The notes under the pieces: generated by a model
Database searches by the model: none
The model's input: only the letters and a program-made list of their open reading frames with translations
What the model was told of the DNA's origin: nothing
Made by a program: the position numbers and the translations under genes
In this document: positions 18,593 through 26,760 of the stretch, piece by piece
Position numbering within the stretch: the stretch's first letter is position 1
Layout: every line of letters begins with the position of its first letter
NCBI GenBank assembly: GCA_020722265.1
Contig: DYLA01000006.1
Span: forward strand, 1-38,446
Origin: Anaerolinea sp.
GTDB taxonomy: Bacteria; Chloroflexota; Anaerolineae; UBA4142
Direction of reading: 5' to 3'
DNA length: 38,446 nt

Positions 18593-18818
18593 CCCAATGA
18601 GCCAAACGCTGTGCTCAATGAGCCCATTTGCCAATGTGCCAATGAGCCAAATCATTTTGTCACACCGCTTTCCCGCCAGCGCTTGAAGTGAGCGTAAAGC
18701 CAGCGGACGTGCCTTCCGCATACTTGACAGTTTGACCGCCTCACAAAGGCTTCTAGGGGAATCAGTATGTCATTTGGCTCATTGGCGAATTGGTTTATCG
18801 GTTCATTGGCTCATTGTC
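18593..18818. repeat. Octamer repeats as two inverted arms around a roughly 115-bp core, SBP/oppB gap
   Basis: Left CCAATGAGCCAAAC...CCAATGTGCCAATGAGCCAAAT (18593-18653); right ATTTGGCTCATTGGCGAATTGGTTTATCGGTTCATTGGCTCATTG (about 18772-18816). Confidence 0.85.
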
Positions 18819-18820
18819 TT

Positions 18821-20524
18821 TTACTTCAAGCACACATCGTGCAAATTCTCGCGGCTATCGGACGCGGGTTGCCAGTTCTGCACGCGCGCGGACGCTGCCT
18901 CGATCGCCTCGGGTAGGACGAGGAAGACCGCGGGGGCTTCGTCGTAGATCAGTTTTTGTGCTTCGTAGTAGATGGTCTTGCGTTTGGCAGGATCGTTTTC
19001 CGTTTCGCCTGCTTTGATCAACTCATCTACGCGCTTGTTCGAGTATCCCGAAAAGTTGCCGCGCCCGTACGTCGAACCGGTGACGAGCGAGTGCCACTTG
19101 GCTTCCATGTGACCGACGGGATCGAACGCGGAATCGCCCCAGTCACCGATGTAGGCTTGACGTTCGCGCGCAAGCAGTTTCGGGCGCACGACATTGTACT
19201 CCCACACGCGTACGCTTGCATCAATGCCCACATCGCGCAACATTGTCGCCACCGCTTCAGCGATTGGACGCATCGAACCAATCGTGTCAATCACGAACGC
19301 GAATGGCTTGCCTTCTTTCATCAACATTCCACTGGCGTCGGGCGTCCAGCCCGCTTCCTTCAACAGCGCGAGCGCTTTGGCTTTGTCGTACGCGTACGGC
19401 TTCAGGCTGGGATCCGCCATATTGTTCGTTGGCATCAACGGACCCGCGAGGGGTTTCGCCAAGCCGTTGTACACTTTTTTGATGATGAGGTCTTTGTCTA
19501 CGGCATAGTTCAGTGCTTGGCGTACTTTGGGGTTGTCGAACGGGGCTTGGGTGACGTTGAACTCCAGCCAAATCGGGCGGGTGCCTGGAACGGTCTTGAC
19601 TTGAACGCCAGGAACTTTTTGCAGCGTGCCGACCAACTCGGCGGGAACTTCGGTGATGATGTCCACTTCGCCTGCGAGGAGCGCGGCGACGCGCGTCGAG
19701 TTTTCGGGGATGACGCGGAACACGGCTTTGGCGACGCATGCTTTACCAACAGGTGCGAGTGTTGGCGCGCCGCCATAGTAATCCGCAAAGCGTTCCAGCG
19801 CGACTTCTTCCAAGCCCGTCTTGGCAGAGACGAACTTGAACGGACCCGTACCCATCGGTTTTTCGATCAAGCCCTTGGTGCCGACTTTGGTGACGTAGGC
19901 CTTGGAGACGATTTGCGTGTGGACGAGCATCTGCATCCCCGCCGGCCACGGCGCCGTGAAATTCACGATGACGGTGTAATCGTCTTTCTTGGCCGCGCTG
20001 CTAAAGGGACCGAGGAACCCTTTACGCAAAGCCGTGTGTGGTTTCGGAAACTCGATCGCGTTCGTTTTGAAAACGCGCTCGAAGGTGTAGATGACATCGT
20101 CCGCTTTCAATTCACTGCCGTCGTGGAACTTGACGCCCTTGCGCAGCTTGATCTCCAGCGTTTTGGTGTCCAGCCACTTGACGGATTCGGCGAGTTCCAT
20201 ATGCACGCCGCTGGTATAGTCGCGTGTGACCAAACCATCGTAGATGTTGCGGATGACGGTTTCCGCTTCGCGACTGCTGTGATCGGCGGGATCAATGCCC
20301 GAGGGCGCGCGCGCGAGCGCGACGACGAGCGTATCGCGCCCAGGGACCGCTGTCGGCTGAACGACGACGGTGCGTTCGGCGACGACGGTTTTCTCGACGA
20401 CTTTTTCGACGGGCTTTTCGACGACGACCGTCTTTTCGACCACTTGGGGAGTGGGTGTGGCGCACGCGGCGAGCAACACTAGCACTGCCAACGCGCCCAA
20501 CTGAATCATTCGAACTCGGTTCAT
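18821..20524 (-). CDS. Extracellular solute-binding lipoprotein, family 5 (peptide/opine ABC transporter)
   Basis: 567 aa; lipobox 'LVLLAAC', VEK-rich linker, 'LRKGVKFHDGSELKADDVIYTFERVF', 'NYAVDKDLIIKKVYNGLAKPLAGPL'. Confidence 0.93.
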   Translation of the reverse strand: MNRVRMIQLGALAVLVLLAACATPTPQVVEKTVVVEKPVEKVVEKTVVAERTVVVQPTAVPGRDTLVVALARAPSGIDPADHSSREAETVIRNIYDGLVTRDYTSGVHMELAESVKWLDTKTLEIKLRKGVKFHDGSELKADDVIYTFERVFKTNAIEFPKPHTALRKGFLGPFSSAAKKDDYTVIVNFTAPWPAGMQMLVHTQIVSKAYVTKVGTKGLIEKPMGTGPFKFVSAKTGLEEVALERFADYYGGAPTLAPVGKACVAKAVFRVIPENSTRVAALLAGEVDIITEVPAELVGTLQKVPGVQVKTVPGTRPIWLEFNVTQAPFDNPKVRQALNYAVDKDLIIKKVYNGLAKPLAGPLMPTNNMADPSLKPYAYDKAKALALLKEAGWTPDASGMLMKEGKPFAFVIDTIGSMRPIAEAVATMLRDVGIDASVRVWEYNVVRPKLLARERQAYIGDWGDSAFDPVGHMEAKWHSLVTGSTYGRGNFSGYSNKRVDELIKAGETENDPAKRKTIYYEAQKLIYDEAPAVFLVLPEAIEAASARVQNWQPASDSRENLHDVCLK

Positions 20525-20575
20525 GCTTTTCCTCCTTCGCTAATGAACAACAATCAATCGGTCGAATCAGTACGA

Positions 20576-21724
20576 CTACCGCATCGCATCCCCCCTTTCG
20601 ACGTTAGGTGATGGGGTGACTAGATTGGGAATAGACTCAATCACCTCATCTCCCATCACCAATCTTTTCACTTCTGCGATCTTCATACCTTCGATGCCCA
20701 ACTGCCGCGCGTTTCTACCCTCGCGCCAGAAATCGCGCCCCAGCAGCGCGCACGCGACATTCGCCAGCCCCTCGCACGTGGGCATCGGCACGTTGGCGAT
20801 GCGTCCCAGCGCAACCATCGGCACGAGACCCGTCGGCACGTCTTCCCAAAGGTAGCGCACATCAATCGCGCGCGGTGCGGCGATGCCGCGATACGCCGCG
20901 TTGCTCTGGATGCGCTCGTACAGCGTGTCGCCTGTGATACCGTCGTAACTGCGCGCCAGCCACTCGCACGCGGATTGCGCCTGCACGCCGAGCGCGCGCG
21001 CGAGCGCGAGGCGTTCCGCATCCATCACTTCGATCAAGCGCGCGATGCTCGGCGTCAGATCGCGATAAAATTCGAACGGCCTCCCCGACTCGATGCGCCC
21101 GACGCTGAGAATCGTCGTCGTCGGATGAAACATCGCACCGATGTTGTCCAACCCAGTTTCCAAAACGTCCGCCGCCGCGACGAATTGCGGGAACAGCGGA
21201 TTGACGCGCGCCAATACGTGTGCGGTATCGCGCGCGGGGAGCGCGGCGAGCGTCACCTCGCGCTTGACCATCGAAATTCGCACGCGCGCAGGCGCGGCGA
21301 TGCGGCAGGTGTAGAGCAATGTTTGCGCTTCGGCGACGAGCACGCGCGCTGTGGTGCCGTGCTCGCGCAGCACATTGCGAAATTCGAGCGCGCCGCCTGT
21401 GCGACCTGGATTCAGGATGATCACTTGGTCATCCCGCAAATATGGCGCGCACGCCTGCGCCATAAACGCGTGCGCGTTTGCGGGGACGACGACGAAGATA
21501 ATATCGGCGTTCGCGATCACCGGCGCGATGTCAGTCGTGACAAGTTCCAGCGCACCGAATCCCTCGACGACGCCTTCGCAGGTGACGCCGCGCGCGTTTT
21601 GCAAATCGGCAATTTCGTGCGCGAATTTGTTGTAGAGGCGGACGGGATAGCCGCGCAACGCGAGATCGCCCGCGAACGCGTGCGCGCCATTTCCCGCGCC
21701 GAGAATGGCGATGGGTGGTCTCAT
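20576..21724 (-). CDS. NAD/NADP octopine/nopaline (opine) dehydrogenase family protein
   Basis: 382 aa; N-terminal Rossmann 'IAILGAGNGAHAFAGDLALRGYPVRLYN', 'LNPGRTGGALEF', 'NIGAMFHPTTTILSVGRIES...FEFYRDLTPSIARLIEVMDAERLALARALGV'. Confidence 0.8.
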   Translation of the reverse strand: MRPPIAILGAGNGAHAFAGDLALRGYPVRLYNKFAHEIADLQNARGVTCEGVVEGFGALELVTTDIAPVIANADIIFVVVPANAHAFMAQACAPYLRDDQVIILNPGRTGGALEFRNVLREHGTTARVLVAEAQTLLYTCRIAAPARVRISMVKREVTLAALPARDTAHVLARVNPLFPQFVAAADVLETGLDNIGAMFHPTTTILSVGRIESGRPFEFYRDLTPSIARLIEVMDAERLALARALGVQAQSACEWLARSYDGITGDTLYERIQSNAAYRGIAAPRAIDVRYLWEDVPTGLVPMVALGRIANVPMPTCEGLANVACALLGRDFWREGRNARQLGIEGMKIAEVKRLVMGDEVIESIPNLVTPSPNVERGDAMR

Positions 21725-21737
21725 CTTTCTTTTGGGC

Positions 21738-24700
21738 TCATTGGCGCATAGGCACAGCGAGTTGTACCAACTCGCGCTTCATCACGCGCAACGCTTGCTC
21801 GGGATTCACGTGGCCGTACAATCCTCCCAGAATGCTCACCAAGTACTGCGCGTCGAGTAACACTGTGCCATTGGGGCGCAAGACATTCGGCTCATCCGGA
21901 TTGTAGATCACGCCTTGCGCGATCAGCGCCAGATCGTCCAGATAGCCGGGGGCGCGTGTTTGGCACTTGTGATACACCGTCCCGCCGATGACCAACACGG
22001 TGACGGGCTGGTTCAAAAAGTTGACGCCGTACTGCAAAAAGTACGTCTCGGTCTCGTCCACGTAGCCGACGTGCTTGCGCGTCGCGGTCGCCAGAATCTC
22101 GCGCGCCAACCATGCGCGCGCAGTGTTTTCCACTGCCGTCGTTGGCTGGAGGTGTGGATGCGCAGTGATCCACGACAAGTAGCGATCCAAGTCAACTTCG
22201 GTGTGACCGTCGCGGTTGAATAGAAATTCCCCGAACTGATCGGCGAGCGGCGTGAACGCATCGGGGAAGCGGCGCGCCAGAAACGTGCTCAATTCCCGTT
22301 GCATCGCGCCATTCTGAAAACGCTCCAGCTCCTTGAGATTCTCGGCGTTGTATGCCAGCCCGTATTTGCCCTCCACGCGGCGATACGCGAGGGGCGTGTT
22401 CGGCGTTTTCAAGATCGTGCGCTTGACGCGCTTGGTGCTATCGGGTCCGGCGTAGACGAACAGTGGATTGTCTTGGACGTTGGAGAAAAAGTCGGTCGTC
22501 GCGCCGCCGATGTCGAGGGCGAGAATGTTGCCGATGCCCTCTTCGTCGCCATGTCCGCGCGCGAGCAGATTGATGCCGCGAAACGCCGCGCGCGGCGTTG
22601 GAATGAACGGCGCGTCCATGTATTCTTCGACGACGTCGAACCCCTTGCCACGAATGATGACCGTCTGGAACAATTCGCGAATCGTTTCATTGACTACTTC
22701 GATTTGAAAGCGATTCACTTCGGGCATCACGTTCGCGGTGACGCGAATGTCCACGTGATTCGCGCGAAAGATATTTTCGATTTGCTCGCGCGCGTCTTGA
22801 TTGCCCGCGTAGATGACCGGCACGCCGTACTGCGCGTAACTCGCATAGCGCGCGTTCTCGGCGAGCAGGCGCGCGTTGTGCAATTGCGTCTCCGTGTCGC
22901 CGCCGTCATCCGTGCCGCCTGCCATCAAAATGATTTCGGGTTGGTCGTCGGTGTAGATCGCGCGCGCTTGTTCGGGCGTGAGTTTGCCCGCGTAACTGGC
23001 GAGCAGTTTCGCGCCCGCCGTGAGCGCGGCGAGATCGGCGGCAAAGCCCGATTCGGCTTCGGTCAGCGAGACGGTGACCATCTTCAAGCCACCTTTCGCG
23101 CTGGAGCAAGGGAGACGCACGTCGAATTGACTCATCGCCGCGTCGAGTGGTTTCCAATCGCCGCGTGCTTTGCACGCATCGAGAACACCCAAGCCATTCG
23201 CCAAGCCGATGCGAATATCCTCGATAGTCGTGGGGACGTACCGCAGAGAGAATTCTTCGCTCTTGGCGTCGAACAAGCCGACTTTGGAATACGTCGAACC
23301 GAAATCCACGACGAGCGCGCGCTGGGTTTGCAAGCGCAGTTGCGCGATGCTCTTGCCACGAATTGTGACTTCTTGATCCTCTTCTTCCTCCGCCTCTGCC
23401 GTTTCGGTGATGAACGATTCATCGGCGGCGACGGAAATCGTCTTGTCGAAATACCAAGGAAACCGTTGACGGACCAAATCGACGCGTTGGATTTCGTCTT
23501 TAACAGGAATGCCATCCCATGAGGCGATGCGGCACGTGCCATCCACCACTTTGGTTTTGCACTTGCCGACCATCTCGTACTTTTTATCGGCGACGGTCAA
23601 GTGTGGCGCTTGATACAACCCGATTTGCAAACCAAGTTCGAGGGCGTCGGGGCTGATGAGTCCACATGTTTGGGTCGAGTAGTGCGCTGCGTTCGCGAAC
23701 GACAGGAGCATCGTTTCATAGTTGCGTTCCTTGTCTTCGTTTGGCTCCTTCGCCCATTCGAAAAAGTTGGCGACGGTCACGGGACCTTCGTAGCCACCGA
23801 GTAGCGCGCCGTGCAGGATGTTGTACATCGCGTTGCGTTTCAGTTCCGCGATGCGATTCCGCACCCAGGGATCCGCCCAAATATCAGGCACGTGACCTTT
23901 CGCAAAATCCCAACATACTTGCTTGGTGATCTGACACGACTCGATAATGTCTTCGGCTTTGGCTTCGTGATGCGCTTCCGAGTGCGTGACCACATGCAGG
24001 ATGTCCGGTTCGAGGTAGAGTTGCGTGTAGATGCCGAACGCCAGATGTCCCTTGGCTTGGTACAAGTCGGGCGGGAAACTGGGGAGACCTGAACGCGTTT
24101 GCTTGATGATGTGAAAATCGTAATGGCGCGTCAAGGGTTCGATGAGTTCGAATGCGGCTTTCATCTTGGCGAGATCGTCGAGGGCAGAAATTTCGGGCGG
24201 CAATTCGAACATCATTTGCATCACGTAATGCTTGACGCCGAGTTTGAGTGCCATCAAGCCAACGAGGACATGATCGGTCACTTGCATATCGTCGCTGGCA
24301 TACCGCAAGCCCCATTGGTGTGGATCGTTGATCTCGCACGGCTTGCCCACGCTCGCCCAGTAACGAATCACGTCGTAATGTTCGCGGAACGAATCGTGGA
24401 TCGAAATTGGTCCGCGCCCATCCATGCGATTGTAAAAGAAGATCGGCACGGCCGGGAAGCATGAGTTGAGATGCTCCTGCCACAATTTCGCGAGTTCGAG
24501 CAATTCGTCGGTGCCGCTGTAGATGCGCGCCATGGGATAATTGCCGCGCCGCGTCGCGGCTTTGAGGCGCTTGAGGTCTTCGATGGTGCGAATCGGCGCG
24601 CCGCCTTGCCCCGCGAGATATTTGCCTGGGTCTTCTTCGCCGCGAATGAATTTGGCGAGAAGTTCTTGCGACGTTTGATCGGGCGCGAGCGAAACGATTT

Positions 24701-25436
24701 CGAGCGCGCCCGCGTCCGCGAGTTTTTCGACGCCCTCGATCGTCGGCTCGATCGTTTCTGCGGCGATGCCGATGTGCGCGCGAATGATCGGACGATTCTC
24801 ACGCTCGCGCACTTGTTGGATGCGTTCGACCAGATAATCAGACCAGCGCACGAGTGTTTCTTCGCGCTGGACTGGCTCGCGGCGCGCGAACCGCTCCAAT
24901 TCTTCCATTGTGATGTAATCGTCCGCGATCACCTCGAAGAAATGATGGAACTCGGGTTTGTTGCTGTACTCTTGGTTGATTTGTTCGAGGTCGTAGTGGC
25001 GTTCTTCAGGCGGTGTGAACGGGTCGGGTTCGACGGGGACACCTGTCATCGAGCGGACGAGATTCGCCGCGGGGCGCAAGCCGCCAAAGCAGAATCGAAT
25101 CCCCGAATCTTTGGGATGTAAACCGTACTGCGTGGCGGTGGTGACGAATTCGCTAATGAGTTTGTCCACGTGCAAGTCGCCAAGGCGCATCGAAACGCCG
25201 ACGACTTCGGGCCGCGCTTCGCGAATTTTGTTGATCACTTCGGAAATGGGTACGGCTGGACCGAGTTTGACCGAGACGTAGCCGAGTCCTAGGTCTTGCA
25301 TCCAATCGGCGAAATTCTCGACGCCGAGATTGTGGACGCACTTGCCGATCGCGCCGACCATCACACGGCGTTTTTTGCGAGTATCTGATGTATCCATATC
25401 CATCCTTCGGGCTGGTTGTGTACCCACGAATTTCAT
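21738..25436 (-). CDS. Fusion protein: B12-binding-like domain + glutamate-mutase-like catalytic barrel + MutL/GlmL-type ASKHA reactivase
   Basis: 1232 aa. N-term 'VMVGAIGKCVHNLGVENFADWMQDLGLGYVSVKLGPAVPISEVINKIREARPEVVGVSMRL...IRFCFGGL' (B12-fold-like). Middle 'ARIYSGTDELLELAKLWQEHL...YWASVGKPCEINDPHQWGLRYASDDMQVTDHVLVGLMALKLGVKHYVMQMMF'. C-term from about residue 703, 'RALVVDFGSTYSKVGLFD...CSSAKGGLKMVTVSL...PEIILMAGGTDDGGDTETQLHNARLLAE...ILALDIGGATTDFFS' (MutL/GlmL). Actual start may be MDMDTSD, a few codons downstream. Confidence 0.82.
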   Translation of the reverse strand: MKFVGTQPARRMDMDTSDTRKKRRVMVGAIGKCVHNLGVENFADWMQDLGLGYVSVKLGPAVPISEVINKIREARPEVVGVSMRLGDLHVDKLISEFVTTATQYGLHPKDSGIRFCFGGLRPAANLVRSMTGVPVEPDPFTPPEERHYDLEQINQEYSNKPEFHHFFEVIADDYITMEELERFARREPVQREETLVRWSDYLVERIQQVRERENRPIIRAHIGIAAETIEPTIEGVEKLADAGALEIVSLAPDQTSQELLAKFIRGEEDPGKYLAGQGGAPIRTIEDLKRLKAATRRGNYPMARIYSGTDELLELAKLWQEHLNSCFPAVPIFFYNRMDGRGPISIHDSFREHYDVIRYWASVGKPCEINDPHQWGLRYASDDMQVTDHVLVGLMALKLGVKHYVMQMMFELPPEISALDDLAKMKAAFELIEPLTRHYDFHIIKQTRSGLPSFPPDLYQAKGHLAFGIYTQLYLEPDILHVVTHSEAHHEAKAEDIIESCQITKQVCWDFAKGHVPDIWADPWVRNRIAELKRNAMYNILHGALLGGYEGPVTVANFFEWAKEPNEDKERNYETMLLSFANAAHYSTQTCGLISPDALELGLQIGLYQAPHLTVADKKYEMVGKCKTKVVDGTCRIASWDGIPVKDEIQRVDLVRQRFPWYFDKTISVAADESFITETAEAEEEEDQEVTIRGKSIAQLRLQTQRALVVDFGSTYSKVGLFDAKSEEFSLRYVPTTIEDIRIGLANGLGVLDACKARGDWKPLDAAMSQFDVRLPCSSAKGGLKMVTVSLTEAESGFAADLAALTAGAKLLASYAGKLTPEQARAIYTDDQPEIILMAGGTDDGGDTETQLHNARLLAENARYASYAQYGVPVIYAGNQDAREQIENIFRANHVDIRVTANVMPEVNRFQIEVVNETIRELFQTVIIRGKGFDVVEEYMDAPFIPTPRAAFRGINLLARGHGDEEGIGNILALDIGGATTDFFSNVQDNPLFVYAGPDSTKRVKRTILKTPNTPLAYRRVEGKYGLAYNAENLKELERFQNGAMQRELSTFLARRFPDAFTPLADQFGEFLFNRDGHTEVDLDRYLSWITAHPHLQPTTAVENTARAWLAREILATATRKHVGYVDETETYFLQYGVNFLNQPVTVLVIGGTVYHKCQTRAPGYLDDLALIAQGVIYNPDEPNVLRPNGTVLLDAQYLVSILGGLYGHVNPEQALRVMKRELVQLAVPMRQ

Positions 25437-25495
25437 AGGGGCATAGAGGAAAATCTGTTTTCTTCGCTGTGCTCTCTGCGTCCTCTGGCTATTTC

Positions 25496-26392
25496 CTACT
25501 CCAGCACCAACTTGCCGCGCCGATACGCGGCATCAATCTGGCGGAGTGCGCGTGCGGTTTGCTTGGGGCGCGTGTAGGAGAGCGCGGCGATGAAGGTGTT
25601 CATCAACGCGAGCATCCCTGTCAGCGAGAGCGAGTGCGCCGCGCCGGCTGTGGCGACTTGAAACGCAAAATGGGCACGCTGTGCAATCGGTGCGACAGGG
25701 CTATCGGTGATGGCGATGCGGGTGGCGCCGATGCGCTGCGCGTGTTCCATCGCCGCGACCGTGTCGGCGACGTAACGCCAAACACTGATGCCGATCAACA
25801 CGCTCGCGGGTTCCAAGCGCGCAAGTTCGAGGGTCAGCGGGATGCCGCCGTTGAGCGCGGGGCGCGCATCGAATCCCATCACATTCAGCGAATGTGCCAG
25901 ATACAGCGCGGGTCCCGCCGAAAGTCCGCCGGCGACGACGAGGATGTGGCTAGCACGCGCGAGCGCACGTGTCGCTGCCCAAAACTGTTGCTGATCGAGT
26001 GAATTGAGCGTGCTGCTCAGATTTTGTGCGTCGAGTTCAAAGACGCGTTGGATGACATTTTCGACGCGAACACTCGTGCGTTTGCGTTCGATCTGCTGAA
26101 CTTTGTGGACGTAGGTGGGTAAATTGGCGCGCACGGCGGCTTGGAGTTCGGGATAGCCGTCGTAGCCGAGGGCTTGGCAGAAACGCACGACGGTCGCGTT
26201 GCTCACGCCGACCTGCCGACCAAGTTCAGCGGCGGAAGCGAACGCGACGAAGAGACCGTTATCGAGGATAAGGCGCGCCAACTTTTGGTGCGCGCGGCTG
26301 AGTGTGGGGAAAACCGTCGTGATTCGATTTTCGAGCGGTACGGCATTGCCCATCGGCGGCGCAATCCTGGGGCGATGAGGACGCATCTCCAT
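25496..26392 (-). CDS. RpiR/MurR-family transcriptional regulator (HTH + SIS)
   Basis: 'RITTVFPTLSRAHQKLARLILDNGLFVAFASAAELGRQVGVSNATVVRFCQALGYDGYPELQAAVRANL' HTH_6, then SIS domain 'LARASHILVVAGGLSAGPALYLAHSLNVMGFDAR'. Start MEMRPHRP (ATG at 26390-26392) chosen; uncertain. Confidence 0.88.
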   Translation of the reverse strand: MEMRPHRPRIAPPMGNAVPLENRITTVFPTLSRAHQKLARLILDNGLFVAFASAAELGRQVGVSNATVVRFCQALGYDGYPELQAAVRANLPTYVHKVQQIERKRTSVRVENVIQRVFELDAQNLSSTLNSLDQQQFWAATRALARASHILVVAGGLSAGPALYLAHSLNVMGFDARPALNGGIPLTLELARLEPASVLIGISVWRYVADTVAAMEHAQRIGATRIAITDSPVAPIAQRAHFAFQVATAGAAHSLSLTGMLALMNTFIAALSYTRPKQTARALRQIDAAYRRGKLVLE

Positions 26393-26411
26393 CGCCCATT
26401 CGACTGCGCGC

Positions 26412-26440
26412 ATTATAACACAGGTTGCGAGAAAATGCAA
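26412..26440 (-). promoter_or_regulatory. Sigma70-type promoter for the RpiR/mutase operon
   Basis: Minus strand TTGCAT (26435-26440) - 17 bp - TATAAT (26412-26417). Confidence 0.7.
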
Positions 26441-26479
26441 TAGATGTTACAAAACTGACCTGGATGCAATGACCGTTAC
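26435..26479. promoter_or_regulatory. Candidate operator: direct repeat ATGCAAT-N4-GTTAC, 29-bp period
   Basis: ATGCAATAGATGTTAC (26435-26450) and ATGCAATGACCGTTAC (26464-26479); the first overlaps the -35 of the regulator promoter. Confidence 0.55.
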
Positions 26480-26568
26480 AGCGCTCCACCCTCCCTTCGG
26501 CTTGCCTTGCTCGCGTCTCTCGCTTTGGCGCGCGCGAGCCAGCGCGCTTCGGGCCGCTGGAGAACAAC

Positions 26569-26597
26569 TTGACGACGAACAATTGTTCTGTTATAAT
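26569..26597 (+). promoter_or_regulatory. recA promoter P1
   Basis: TTGACG (26569-26574) - 17 bp - TATAAT (26592-26597). Confidence 0.85.
26577..26588. promoter_or_regulatory. LexA (SOS) box, Gram-positive type
   Basis: GAACAATTGTTC: perfect GAAC-N4-GTTC palindrome inside the recA P1 spacer. Confidence 0.85.
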
Positions 26598-26688
26598 AGC
26601 CTTGTGTCAACGCTCAAGAGTTGACCCTTTCTAGATGACTGGCCACTCTTCCAGCCGATCTGTGTCGGCGTGCGGCACGTGTTTGTGC

Positions 26689-26717
26689 TTGCGTTTTGCG
26701 CCCACTTGTTGTAAACT
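26689..26717 (+). promoter_or_regulatory. Possible second recA promoter P2 without LexA box
   Basis: TTGCGT (26689-26694) - 17 bp - TAAACT (26712-26717). Confidence 0.4.
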
Positions 26718-26760
26718 ATAGGTGCATGTTTTTCAGAGGGGTGGCACAAAGGAGCAAATC

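Noticed and set aside
18586-18642. MAHWQMGSLSTAFGSLGII extension of the DppB-like permease
   Set aside because: Encoded by the octamer repeats; the normal permease N-terminus starts at MKAVKILE.
18956-20482. 508-aa plus-strand ORF opposite the SBP gene
   Set aside because: Antisense shadow of a well-supported lipoprotein SBP; His/Arg/Phe-rich translation without recognisable domain, as expected in high-GC DNA.
22299-23522. 407-aa plus-strand ORF opposite the mutase/reactivase fusion
   Set aside because: Antisense shadow ORF; the minus-strand frame has clear MutL-family motifs.
25437-25495. Cobalamin riboswitch upstream of the mutase fusion
   Set aside because: The gap is only 59 nt and no B12-box-like sequence was recognised; too short for the aptamer. 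A covariance search of 26393-26560 would still be worthwhile.
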